From positions 1-64,000 of the forward strand of contig NZ_SRMB01000009.1 in assembly GCF_004745645.1 (NCBI RefSeq): a stretch of 64,000 nt of DNA, given 5' to 3'. A program made the translations under genes and the position numbers. A model generated the notes under the pieces. The model was not told the origin of the DNA. It did no database searches and saw nothing but the letters and a program-made list of their open reading frames with translations. Position 1 is the stretch's first letter. Each line of letters opens with the position of its first letter. Of the stretch, positions 42,633-50,673 are shown one piece after another. The DNA is from Hymenobacter metallicola (GTDB lineage Bacteria > Bacteroidota > Bacteroidia > Cytophagales > Hymenobacteraceae).

Positions 42633-43982
42633 CTATTCGAATAAGCCCAACTGCTGCGGCATCGACTTCGGTGCGGATGATGAAGCTGCTGCCGACGTGC
42701 GTACATCGACTTTCCCTGTCACCACTTCTGAAATCAGTGCTTGCCGGTAGGCCTTCAGCGTTTCAATTTGGGCTAGAATGGCACTAGCTGCTTTATCGAT
42801 ATTTCTAACTCGGGTTTCGATATAATCAACAATGCTACATTGTTCCTCATAAGACGGGTAGGGTAACACTAGTGAAGTGATATCACCAAGCGTTAAGCCC
42901 TCCTTCGTCCCCCCGTTGGTGAGTGTCTTGAATTGATGCTTGCCTACTGGAGAGCTTAAAAAATAGGCTACCCATCGGGGGTGAACTATATCTTGGTTCA
43001 GGCGCACAAGAGCAATGTGCTGATTTACATATGCCTCTTCAATTACTTGCGGCACTACCCCGACAGCCCCAAGGAGTGCAGTAATTGAAATGAGAAGGTC
43101 ATTAGGTTGAACCCGCGTCCTCTCGCCCTCTGAACCTGAAGGGGGCGTTACTCGCTGCAAGTTGTGAAGCTTGAGGTCAATTGACGAGCTGGACAAATTT
43201 CCAATTCGTAGAAAAATTGATCCTTCGTCGCTATAATATTCTGCCCAGCCGCGAGAACCGCTAGTTATAAACTGGCTGACAGTCTTTAGTCTTCTTACTT
43301 CCCAATGCGCGGGTAACTCGCCCAGCCACTCTACCCCAGAGGACTTGCGCGGGGCCAACGAATTCAGTCCCTCTGTCACAGCCTCATTGATGAACGCCTG
43401 CCGCTTTCGCTGCAACAGATCGAGCAGATCCTGCTTGTGGGTTAGCAGCTTTTCTAGCTTTTCGGTTTTGCGGTCGAGGAAGTTAGCTATGATCCGTTGT
43501 TCAGAGAGAGGAGGAACGGGCAACTGTAACTCTTTGATAAAGCTCCAGCTTGCACGAGGCATTTTTGAGCCATAAGTAGAGCTATCTACAACGCTAATAA
43601 AGGCCGATGAAAGCAGTTGATAAAACAGGAAGCGGCTGTCGTAAAGCTCTTTATTGGGGGTTAAGACAAGAATTTCACCTACTGCTATGCCACTGGTTTT
43701 TGGGTGTAGCACCTTGGCCAAATACGGTCTGAGTTTGCTAAAAAGTACATCATCCGCTTGGAAGGTATTTCCTATTCCTTCAAACCCTGGTACTTCCGTG
43801 GGGATATGCTTGCCGGTACCGCTTTCGATATTTTCCAACGCCACTTTGAAGGTAATTCCCTCATCGGCACACTCATTACTATTAAGCTCGACCGTGTGCT
43901 TAAGCTTTTTCAACGGCCAATGGGTAGGAACCTTTCCTAACCATTCCGCTCCTGATTCCTTAACGTTTTCGTACTGCTTCAT
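42633..43982 (-). CDS. hsdS: Type I restriction specificity subunit
   Basis: About 449 residues, with two target-recognition domains, each opened by the same block (GAEWLGKVPTHWPLKKLK near 10; GVEWLGELPAHWEVRRLK near 215) and separated by a helical conserved region (FLDRKTEKLEKLLTHKQDLLDLLQRKRQAFINEAV). The second conserved helix ends with LKAYRQALISEVVTGKVDVR. It determines the bipartite DNA target. The ATG at 43982 or a GTG at 43988 could start it; the GTG overlaps the hsdM stop by one base, implying translational coupling either way. No recombination repeats for shuffling were seen around it. Confidence 0.95.
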   Translation of the reverse strand: MKQYENVKESGAEWLGKVPTHWPLKKLKHTVELNSNECADEGITFKVALENIESGTGKHIPTEVPGFEGIGNTFQADDVLFSKLRPYLAKVLHPKTSGIAVGEILVLTPNKELYDSRFLFYQLLSSAFISVVDSSTYGSKMPRASWSFIKELQLPVPPLSEQRIIANFLDRKTEKLEKLLTHKQDLLDLLQRKRQAFINEAVTEGLNSLAPRKSSGVEWLGELPAHWEVRRLKTVSQFITSGSRGWAEYYSDEGSIFLRIGNLSSSSIDLKLHNLQRVTPPSGSEGERTRVQPNDLLISITALLGAVGVVPQVIEEAYVNQHIALVRLNQDIVHPRWVAYFLSSPVGKHQFKTLTNGGTKEGLTLGDITSLVLPYPSYEEQCSIVDYIETRVRNIDKAASAILAQIETLKAYRQALISEVVTGKVDVRTSAAASSSAPKSMPQQLGLFE

Positions 43983-43987
43983 CCTCA

Positions 43988-45709
43988 CTAGTCCGCCAAA
44001 ATTTCTTGCAGCAGCCCATCAATCTTGGACTCTAAGCTGATAATGAGCTTCTTTAGATCTGCCGACGTATCCGGCTTCTTATACTGGTGGAAGTACTTCG
44101 TGAAGTTTATTTCATAGCCGATCCGCGTCTGGCCCAAGTCCATGAAGGCATCGGGTACATGTGGCTGTACTTCGCGTTCAAAGTAGGCGTGCAGATCTTC
44201 GCTCAGCGGTACGTTCTCGTAGTCGCGTTTCTTCTTATCAGGTTTGGCCCGTCCGGTTTTCTTGTCTAGTACCACTTGGCCGCGGGCGTTGCGCTCCGGC
44301 TGCTCTATCACTACTTCGTAGTAGCCAAAGAAGTCGTTTGGGTAAATCTTCACCTGCGGCCCTTCCTCGAAGGCCGTGTACAGCGCTGTAATCTTAGCTA
44401 TCTGCTCATCCGAGATTTTCTTGCGCTTGTTGTTGAGGCTAGGCCGCATCGGTACGTACTCATCCACCGCATTAATGAGCTGCACCATACCACGTCGCTC
44501 TGCTGGCTTTTTGTTGCTTAGTATCCAGAGATAAGTGTAAATACCCGTGTTGAAGAAGATTTCCGAGGGCAGCGCCACAATGGCCTCCAGCAAGTCCTCC
44601 TGAATCAGCCAGCGCCGGATTTCGCTTTCACCGGAGCCCGCGCCGCCCGAAAACAGCGGCGAGCCGTTCGTCACGATGCCGATGCGGGAACCACGCGGTT
44701 CCATCTTGCTCACCAGGTGCTGAATAAACAGAAACTGCCCGTCAGAGGAGCGCGGCAGCCCCGCCCCAAACCGCCCGTGCGGGCTTAGCGCCTCGTGCTT
44801 GATAAACAGCTCGTCGCGCTTCCAGCTCACCCCATAGGGCGGGTTGGCCAGCATGTAGTTGAAGCGCTTGTCCGAGAATTTGTCTTCCGTAAAAGAGTTG
44901 CCGTGCCGGATGTTATTGGGGTTTTCCCCCGTAATCAGCAAATCCGATTTGGCAATGGCATACGACTGCTCGTTTATCTCCTGCCCGTATATCCGGATGT
45001 CAGCCTCCTTATTAATGTGCTTCAGCACATAGTCTTTGCTCAGCGTCAGCATCCCACCCGTACCGCACGCCAGGTCGTAAATGGTGCGGATGATGCCCGG
45101 CTGCTTCAGCTCCTCTTTCTCCGTGCTGAAGATGATAGAAGCCAACAGCCGGATTACCTCCCGAGGTGTAAAATGCTCCCCCGCCGTTTCATTGCTCTGC
45201 TCGTTGGCAATACGGATCAGTTCCTCGAACACGTAGCCCATGTCGTGGTTACTCACCTTGGCCATCGTCAGATCCTCCTTGCTGATTTCGACAATCAGCT
45301 GGTACAGCAGACCGTTCTTCACCAGCCGCGCCACCACCTTATCCAGCTGGTAGTTGTCCAGGATATCTACTACGTTCGGGCTGAACCCGTTCACATAATG
45401 CCGGAAGTTCAGTTCCACATTGGCCGCGTCCTGCGCCAGCAGCTTCAGGCTGTAAGGCGAGGAGTTGTAAAACTTCTGCCCAGCCGCCTTTTCCAGTATG
45501 GGCCCCAGCTTCTCCGGCGCTATTCGCCCTTCAAATTCTTTGTACCTGGCCACTACCGCATCCCGCGTTGAGTCCAGCATGCAGTCGAGCCGCCGCAGCA
45601 CCACAAACGGCAGCATAACGTCGCCGATTTCGTTCTTCTTAAACGTGTTCCACAGCACATCATTCGTGATGCGGTACAGAAAATCTATGTTAGGTCGTTG
45701 TTCAGCCAT
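43988..45709 (-). CDS. hsdM: Type I restriction adenine methyltransferase subunit
   Basis: A 573-residue N6-adenine DNA methyltransferase. A helical N-terminal domain (NIDFLYRITNDVLWNTFKKNEIGDVMLPFVVLRRLDCML) is followed by the SAM motif YDLACGTGGMLTLSKDY and catalytic NPPY in MLANPPYGVSWKRDE. A C-terminal helical tail binds HsdS. The ATG at 45709 (MAEQRPNIDFLYR) is favoured over 45718. It is the first of the three hsd genes, 43 bases after the HDR-motif protein gene. It methylates host DNA at the HsdS-defined site. Confidence 0.96.
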   Translation of the reverse strand: MAEQRPNIDFLYRITNDVLWNTFKKNEIGDVMLPFVVLRRLDCMLDSTRDAVVARYKEFEGRIAPEKLGPILEKAAGQKFYNSSPYSLKLLAQDAANVELNFRHYVNGFSPNVVDILDNYQLDKVVARLVKNGLLYQLIVEISKEDLTMAKVSNHDMGYVFEELIRIANEQSNETAGEHFTPREVIRLLASIIFSTEKEELKQPGIIRTIYDLACGTGGMLTLSKDYVLKHINKEADIRIYGQEINEQSYAIAKSDLLITGENPNNIRHGNSFTEDKFSDKRFNYMLANPPYGVSWKRDELFIKHEALSPHGRFGAGLPRSSDGQFLFIQHLVSKMEPRGSRIGIVTNGSPLFSGGAGSGESEIRRWLIQEDLLEAIVALPSEIFFNTGIYTYLWILSNKKPAERRGMVQLINAVDEYVPMRPSLNNKRKKISDEQIAKITALYTAFEEGPQVKIYPNDFFGYYEVVIEQPERNARGQVVLDKKTGRAKPDKKKRDYENVPLSEDLHAYFEREVQPHVPDAFMDLGQTRIGYEINFTKYFHQYKKPDTSADLKKLIISLESKIDGLLQEILAD

Positions 45710-45752
45710 ACGGTACAAGAGCGCAGATTTGGTATTGCGCTAGTGAGGAAGA

Positions 45753-46751
45753 TTAGAACGTCAAGAACGACGACACACGGTCGCCCTGCACGTAGTCGGG
45801 ATTCAGCGCCCGGACGTTATCAATTCGGGTTTGAAACCGGTTGAGTATAAGGTTAGCGCCCCGGCGGTGTTCAGCCCGCGCCAAACTGTTGATGGTAAGC
45901 GTATCGCCTTCGCTCAAGAGGTTTCCTGTGGCAGAGAAGTAGTTGAAAGTATCACCCGATTGCAGCCACTGGTAATTAGTAATGATATGTCGGTCGTGGC
46001 GCACATTCTTAGGATCGTTGGCCCATACCAAAGTAAAATTGGGTGCCTTACCGGTAAGCGCTTTGACTTTGTCTTTAGTCAGTTTCTTGATCTGCTCAAA
46101 TGTCCAACTCACTTCTCTGTTGTTGCTTCTGCGCAGCACGATGAGGACTATGTTAACCTTGATTTGCTTGTCGTACAGCAGATTCTCGAGCAGTTTTGGA
46201 TAGTTTGCCCGAATGGTGTCGTCATCCTGTAGTAAAAGGTAGCGGTCAGAAATGATGACATCGTAGCATGGAAGGCAATACGGCCGGAGATGGTCCCAAT
46301 TCCGAAATTCCGGCTCACCAATGTATAGCTTGGATTCAAACTCATAGTCGCCACCTCGCTTTTGCAAACGAGATAGTACCTCTACTTCTTGGCCTACCTC
46401 ACCTATTAGGCAAGCATTGATGTCCCGGTAAGCTGCTGTGCGTTCATCATTCACCAGCATCACCGGGCGCGTAATGTGGTCAAAATGGGTGTGGGCGTTT
46501 TGCTTTACAGGCCTAGCCGGATATTGCTCCTCTAAGAACTCATGGTTTAGTTGCTCACCACGACCCGAAGTAATCTGAGTGGCATAATTTGCAAGGCCAA
46601 CACCATTTGTGCCTGAATGTATTGCCGCCTTAGTAAAATTAAACTTAATATTTAGCTGGTTTTTAATCATTCGCTCAACATCGCCATAAGATGGCACACT
46701 ACGGGAGCGAAGCAGAGACTCTAGATTTTCTTTGTCGAAGTAAACAATCAT
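45753..46751 (-). CDS. Uncharacterised 332-residue partner of the AAA ATPase, HDR motifs (possible PLD-like fold)
   Basis: No family is recognised with certainty. It is soluble, without signal peptide or membrane span. Two related motifs stand out: IISDRYLLL (about 167) and HDRHIITNYQWLQSGDTFNYF (about 252-272). The second resembles the HDR-x-I-x-T-x-x-G-W pattern of PLD-like MIT_C-type domains, suggesting a phosphodiesterase/nuclease-like or binding domain in the C-terminal half (about 160-300). The N-terminal half contains a histidine-rich HTHFDHITRP (about 88). It starts 2 bases after the ATPase stop, so the two proteins almost certainly work together. It lies between the ATPase and hsdM. 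The bases here look AT-richer than the hsd genes. Effector activity is inferred, not shown. Confidence 0.85.
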   Translation of the reverse strand: MIVYFDKENLESLLRSRSVPSYGDVERMIKNQLNIKFNFTKAAIHSGTNGVGLANYATQITSGRGEQLNHEFLEEQYPARPVKQNAHTHFDHITRPVMLVNDERTAAYRDINACLIGEVGQEVEVLSRLQKRGGDYEFESKLYIGEPEFRNWDHLRPYCLPCYDVIISDRYLLLQDDDTIRANYPKLLENLLYDKQIKVNIVLIVLRRSNNREVSWTFEQIKKLTKDKVKALTGKAPNFTLVWANDPKNVRHDRHIITNYQWLQSGDTFNYFSATGNLLSEGDTLTINSLARAEHRRGANLILNRFQTRIDNVRALNPDYVQGDRVSSFLTF

Positions 46752-46753
46752 AA

Positions 46754-48466
46754 TTATAATACTTCAAAGGCCAGTTTAGCTGATTCATCTAAGAAACCAG
46801 TGCCAAAATCTTCGATAAAGATACCGTCTTTTCGTAGGCGCATTTCGTGGCCGGGCTGCCAATTATTAGCTTGGTTAGGTTTGTCTAAATAGTATACTTT
46901 GAACATGTTTATTTGCTCATCTTTCGTGCCTAGCAAAAATGTTTTCTGCAGAAGATTGTTATTTTCACCCGCATTTTTTACCAATACTTGAATATTGCGG
47001 ATTAGGTATTCGGAGTGCGTTTCCAATATGAATTGCATTCGAGTATTCATCCGTGCCAACTCTGCAAATAATTCAGCTAGTACCGATTGAAAATGCGGAT
47101 GCAGATTAGCTTCGGGCTCCTCTATAAGTACAATGATGCGCTGTGCTTTCGCTCGGTTTGTGGCTTCCTGCTGCTGAAGCAACGTAGCTATATGCAGCAG
47201 CATGGTCAGCATCTGCCCAGCTCCAAACCCTAAGTCAGCCAGGTTAACACGCTGCTTGCCGCGTACAACCTCAATGCGTATAGCTACATTATCAATAGGA
47301 GTAACTTTTACCTGGTCACCCAATTCAAAACGCTGCAGCCACCGTCGTAAAAAGGTTCTTGCAGCACCGTTTTGATAATTTCCTAACCGCTGAAATTTAT
47401 CAGCCACTACATTAATCTCTGAGGCATGCCCTCCGCCCGTCAGGTAAAGGCGAGATTGGTGTGTTCGATTGGCTCCAAGGTGCTCAATTGCAGGCCGGGA
47501 ATTTTCCAATTCACGCCTGAATTGTCGCGCAATGCGGTATTCCTCCGCCTTCAAGTCTAGTTCACGATGGTGTTGTTCTTGTGAAATGATAGCAGAACGG
47601 GTGCTTACAGCCTGCGCCATTTCTTCTTCGTCATATACCCCGTTCTCATCTTGCGAAACGCCATATTCTGCGGCTATTTCCTCTAAGGTATAGGATTCGT
47701 CTATTGGTATATTTTTAAGTACGTACTTATCAATCGCCGCCTCAATAATGGCCGCTAACGTAGGCCGCTCCTCTACTTCTGAGCGAGAAATGTCTGTTTG
47801 AAAGAATATTCCTGCACTCTGCTGGCCTTTGGCAACTACACCTTTTAAGTTTTCTAGAGTAGAAGTCAGGACTTGCCGTTCTTGTAACAAGCTAGCAAAC
47901 TCATGTCTGTTGGCGCCAGAGTTTTCCAGCTTAGCTGTTATAGCGTCAAGTTGCTTATGAATTTCATCAATACGCGCAGGGTAGTTGACTGCTCTACGCA
48001 TTCTTATACGGGTAAAAATGCCTCCAGCCACATATTCAAGAAACTTCTGTGACACTTCTAATGCGTACGTATCTCCCCCGTCTACACTTATTAGCTCAAG
48101 CTGGTCGATGTCCGGTACATCCATGTGAAAACGGCGCAGATACCCAGTCGCACCGTCTGGATGTGAATCAAATTCATAGGTATAGGTTATTTCATCATCC
48201 GAATAGCTAATGTGAAACGACGAAGAATCGGATTCCCAATTAACCAGATTCTTCCAGTTGTTGATGCGGTGCCGTGAAGCCCGTGGCCCATCTAGCCGCA
48301 GCACTGTCTGATCATCCTGTTCCAGATAGTCGGCCAGTACTAGAAAAGCTTTAATAAGAGACGACTTACCCGAATTATTCTTCCCAGTCAGCACGGTAAC
48401 CGGAGCAAGGTCAAAAGCAGCCGGCTTACCAAATACCCGAAAGTTGTCGAGGGTGATGCGTTGCAT
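46754..48466 (-). CDS. AAA/ABC-type ATPase of the OLD/SMC-like class (defence-associated)
   Basis: A 570-residue ATPase. It starts ITLDNFRVFGKPAAFDLAPV, with Walker A at 28-36 (GKNNSGKSS). A long helical insertion (about 150-330) follows, then an ABC-signature-like NLADLGFGAGQMLTMLL and Walker B RIIVLIEEPEANLHP, with a D/H loop ILETHSEYLIRN. This is the AAA_15/AAA_21 arrangement of OLD, PtuA and retron-associated ATPases, but no TOPRIM domain follows. The partner gene starts 2 bases after its stop. It probably senses infection and controls the 45753-46751 protein. It has a hairpin just upstream of its start. Confidence 0.9.
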   Translation of the reverse strand: MQRITLDNFRVFGKPAAFDLAPVTVLTGKNNSGKSSLIKAFLVLADYLEQDDQTVLRLDGPRASRHRINNWKNLVNWESDSSSFHISYSDDEITYTYEFDSHPDGATGYLRRFHMDVPDIDQLELISVDGGDTYALEVSQKFLEYVAGGIFTRIRMRRAVNYPARIDEIHKQLDAITAKLENSGANRHEFASLLQERQVLTSTLENLKGVVAKGQQSAGIFFQTDISRSEVEERPTLAAIIEAAIDKYVLKNIPIDESYTLEEIAAEYGVSQDENGVYDEEEMAQAVSTRSAIISQEQHHRELDLKAEEYRIARQFRRELENSRPAIEHLGANRTHQSRLYLTGGGHASEINVVADKFQRLGNYQNGAARTFLRRWLQRFELGDQVKVTPIDNVAIRIEVVRGKQRVNLADLGFGAGQMLTMLLHIATLLQQQEATNRAKAQRIIVLIEEPEANLHPHFQSVLAELFAELARMNTRMQFILETHSEYLIRNIQVLVKNAGENNNLLQKTFLLGTKDEQINMFKVYYLDKPNQANNWQPGHEMRLRKDGIFIEDFGTGFLDESAKLAFEVL

Positions 48467-48479
48467 TCGTTTAGCTTAT

Positions 48480-48495
48480 ATCGCAGTAGTGCGAT
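48480..48495. promoter_or_regulatory. Palindrome before the ATPase gene
   Basis: ATCGCA-GTAG-TGCGAT, perfect 6-bp arms, lies 13 bases before the ATPase ATG, in the expected leader. It could be an operator or a leader hairpin controlling translation. A weak sigma54-like half (TGGCAC on the minus strand, 48516-48511) sits just upstream but lacks a good -12 GC. Confidence 0.4.
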
Positions 48496-48601
48496 GTGAT
48501 AAAAGTCGTTGTGCCAGAACCAGGCCAGCCAGTTAAATGAGCGTAAAAAGCTTGCTAGGCCACTTTTTCAGGCTAAGGTACTAGCAATTATCGTGGTGGG
48601 C

Positions 48602-48618
48602 ATAGCAAATTTTGCTAT
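48602..48618. promoter_or_regulatory. ATAGCAAA-T-TTTGCTAT palindrome
   Basis: A perfect 8-bp inverted repeat around a single base lies 10 bases after the stop of the sigma54 activator and 136 bases before the ATPase start. The 1-base centre argues against an RNA hairpin and for a DNA-binding site of a dimeric regulator. Confidence 0.45.
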
Positions 48619-48627
48619 AAGCTCACG

Positions 48628-50103
48628 TCAGCTTAACTGCTCGTAGCTGCGCAGCTTCGCGGCCAGAGTCCGCTCGTCAATACCCAAAGTCAGGGCAGCC
48701 TGCCGCTTCACGTTGTTTTTCAAAGCAAGCACCCGTAGCAGGTGCTCCCGCTCCACGTCGGCCAGGCGCAGCGAACTACCAGCCACAGTTGGTTCGTACA
48801 GGCGCCGTGGCAGGGCCGCTGGCTCTACCAGTTCTTCCCCCGGCTGAAACACATAAAGTGTTTCGAGCAGGTTTTCCAGCTCCCGTATGTTCCCCGGAAA
48901 TGCGTAGTTCAGCAGCAGTTGCCGGGTGGGCGCCGCCAGCCGTAGTTGGATTGGCCGTGCCAGATCCACTCGTTTCGTTTCCAGCAAATGATCGAGCAAA
49001 GCCTCCCGTTCGGCCGCTGGCCAGTCGCGTAGGGGAGGGGGCTCCAGTTCGGCCACTGCCAGCCGGTAGTACAAATCCCACCGGAACCGGTCTTCACGGC
49101 AGCGTGCTTCCAGTGGTGCATTGGTCGCTGCTACTACCCGCACATTCACTCGCCGGGGTGCCCCACCCACTGGCTGTATTTCGCCCTCCTGCAGCGCCCG
49201 TAATAGCGCCACTTGTACAGCCGGCGAAATATCTCCTATCTCATCCAGGAACAACGTGCCGCCCTCTGCCAATTCAAACACCCCGGCTGTATTCTTGTCG
49301 GCTCCTGTGAAAGCTCCCTTCTGGTAGCCGAACAACCGCGACTCCAGCACGCTATCCGTCAGGGCCGCACAGTTAAGCGCCAAAAAAGGCTTGCCGGCAC
49401 GGGCCGACCGCTCGTGCACGTAGCGCGCGAGCTGCTCCTTACCCGTTCCGCTTTCTCCCCGAATCAGCACCGTCACCTTATCCGTCTGAGCTACCAGATC
49501 AGCCCGCTCATACACAGCCTTGAGTGCCGGGGGTAGCAAATGACCTTGGTACTGAGCCGGCTCAGTCACTCTTCCCGATCCAAGTTGCTTTTCCCGAATG
49601 ATGGCCGTCACAGGCGTTGCCGAGCGCTCCTCCTGCATTTCCGTCAACCCCGGCTGACCCTTGACTAAGTGCCGGCTGGCACGGGTTTGCAGCAGGCGTG
49701 TGCGCAGGCCAAGCGTGGTATGGCAGATGTACCATGCCAGCTGCATTATGCTGGTGCCCGGCGAGAAAAACAGCGCCAGCTCATCTTCGCGATGCGCCAG
49801 CAGCCAGGTTTCCACTTTGGTTTTCACCTCCGCCAGGTCTATCACATCCGTCAGCGGCAGCAGTTCCGCGCTAATATCCCGGCCCGGATGCTGTCGGCGC
49901 AGGTACGCCACCAGGTGCTCCGCGTGGTTCTCCTGTCGCGCATCGGCATACAGTAGTATATGCTGCTCCAGGTCCTCGGCTGCAAAGTAGTGTTGGTGAA
50001 AATCAGCATTGGGCCCCTGTGGATTTACACCGCCGAACCCTCCTTGTTCATTGGTCAGGAAATCGTTATTGCGCGCTATCCAGGATACGAGTAGGTGGGC
50101 CAT
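48628..50103 (-). CDS. RtcR-like sigma54 activator with N-terminal CARF-type domain
   Basis: A 491-residue activator. The ATG at 50103 (MAHLLVSWIARNNDF) was chosen. Residues about 1-150 resemble the CARF sensor of RtcR (HLLVSW at the first strand; LALFFSPGTSIMQLAWYI near 109-126). The AAA+ domain (about 190-420) has Walker A GESGTGKE (216-223), the sigma54-contacting loop GAFTGA (263-268), and Walker B GGTLFLDEIGD. A Fis-type HTH ends the protein (VKRQAALTLGIDERTLAAKLRSY). The CARF domain would bind a nucleotide or RNA-end ligand and switch on a sigma54 promoter. No rtcA/rtcB gene is near; instead it heads the ATPase-HsdMSR operon. Candidate binding sites lie just upstream. Confidence 0.9.
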   Translation of the reverse strand: MAHLLVSWIARNNDFLTNEQGGFGGVNPQGPNADFHQHYFAAEDLEQHILLYADARQENHAEHLVAYLRRQHPGRDISAELLPLTDVIDLAEVKTKVETWLLAHREDELALFFSPGTSIMQLAWYICHTTLGLRTRLLQTRASRHLVKGQPGLTEMQEERSATPVTAIIREKQLGSGRVTEPAQYQGHLLPPALKAVYERADLVAQTDKVTVLIRGESGTGKEQLARYVHERSARAGKPFLALNCAALTDSVLESRLFGYQKGAFTGADKNTAGVFELAEGGTLFLDEIGDISPAVQVALLRALQEGEIQPVGGAPRRVNVRVVAATNAPLEARCREDRFRWDLYYRLAVAELEPPPLRDWPAAEREALLDHLLETKRVDLARPIQLRLAAPTRQLLLNYAFPGNIRELENLLETLYVFQPGEELVEPAALPRRLYEPTVAGSSLRLADVEREHLLRVLALKNNVKRQAALTLGIDERTLAAKLRSYEQLS

Positions 50104-50122
50104 CATCCAACAGTAATCCACA

Positions 50123-50211
50123 ACTGTCGTCAGTCATGGCTTCACAAAGTAAGCTGCTCTTCACATGAAACGGCATATGACGACAGTGCTCAAATGTCGC
50201 CACCGTCGTCA
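50123..50211. promoter_or_regulatory. Three copies of TGACGACAGT, probable activator sites
   Basis: ACTGTCGTCA at 50123-50132, its exact reverse complement at 50178-50187, and a one-mismatch copy ACCGTCGTCA at 50202-50211 lie between the divergent activator and XRE genes. Repeated oriented copies suit enhancer-type sites for the adjacent sigma54 activator. On the minus strand, TGGC-N9-GCA at about 50202-50187 has the GG-N10-GC spacing of a sigma54 promoter, but overlaps the repeats and is only a weak match. Confidence 0.6.
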
Positions 50212-50221
50212 GTAGAAACGC

Positions 50222-50272
50222 TTGTTACATAAAAGAACAATTTTTTTGAAAAGTACGTTATATTTGTAACAA
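50222..50272 (+). promoter_or_regulatory. Promoter and operator region of the XRE-protease-PIN operon
   Basis: TATATTTG at 50259-50266 matches the Bacteroidota -7 box TAnnTTTG, though a clear -33 TTTG at the right spacing is missing. An inverted repeat TTGTTAC (50222-50228) ... GTAACAA (50266-50272) brackets it, a fitting operator for autorepression by the XRE protein. Transcription would begin near 50272, favouring the ATG at 50314 over 50272 as start. Confidence 0.5.
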
Positions 50273-50313
50273 TGACACTGACACCATATTACCGCCGTGA
50301 GGCGACACATCAC

Positions 50314-50673
50314 ATGAAAACGCAAGCCACTACCCCCACACTGGGCAAAAACATCAAGATGCTGCGTACCAACATGGGGCTGACCCAGCAGCAGTTAGCT
50401 GACTATTTAGAGGTGTCCCGTGAAGAAGTGTCCTACTTCGAAAATCAGACTCGCAAACCCAGTGTAGCCGTGCTTCATAAGCTAACTGACTTGTTTGGAG
50501 TCGACTTAGCCGATATCCTTTCGCCGGACCCTTCCGCTCAAGCACTGAATGCTGCCTTTGCATTCCGTTCAGTTGGTGAGCTGCAGGCTGCTCAACTTCA
50601 GCAGATTGCTGCCTTCCGCCGCATCGTATCCAATTATGTAAAAATGGATAACCTGCTGAGCCGTGAAGACTAG
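50314..50673 (+). CDS. XRE-family HTH regulator (antitoxin-like)
   Basis: A 119-residue DNA-binding protein. The XRE helix-turn-helix (about 10-65) has LTQQQLADYLEVSREEVSYFEN and TRKPSVAVLHKLTDLFGVDLADIL. A C-terminal helix (about 85-115) may mediate dimerisation or contact the protease. The ATG at 50314 leaves a leader of about 40 bases after the -7 box; an ATG at 50272 would be leaderless. Its end overlaps the ImmA/IrrE gene by 11 bases. Likely a repressor of its own operon, inactivated by cleavage by the neighbouring protease, by analogy with ImmR/ImmA. Confidence 0.9.
   Translation: MKTQATTPTLGKNIKMLRTNMGLTQQQLADYLEVSREEVSYFENQTRKPSVAVLHKLTDLFGVDLADILSPDPSAQALNAAFAFRSVGELQAAQLQQIAAFRRIVSNYVKMDNLLSRED

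Noticed and set aside
45753..48466. Assignment of the ATPase pair to PARIS or Septu
   Set aside because: The second protein shows neither DUF4435/TOPRIM motifs nor an HNH zinc pattern; the ATPase resemblance alone is too general.
48628..50103. Presence of a CRISPR array because of the CARF domain
   Set aside because: No regularly spaced repeats or cas genes exist in the window; CARF domains also occur in RtcR regulators.
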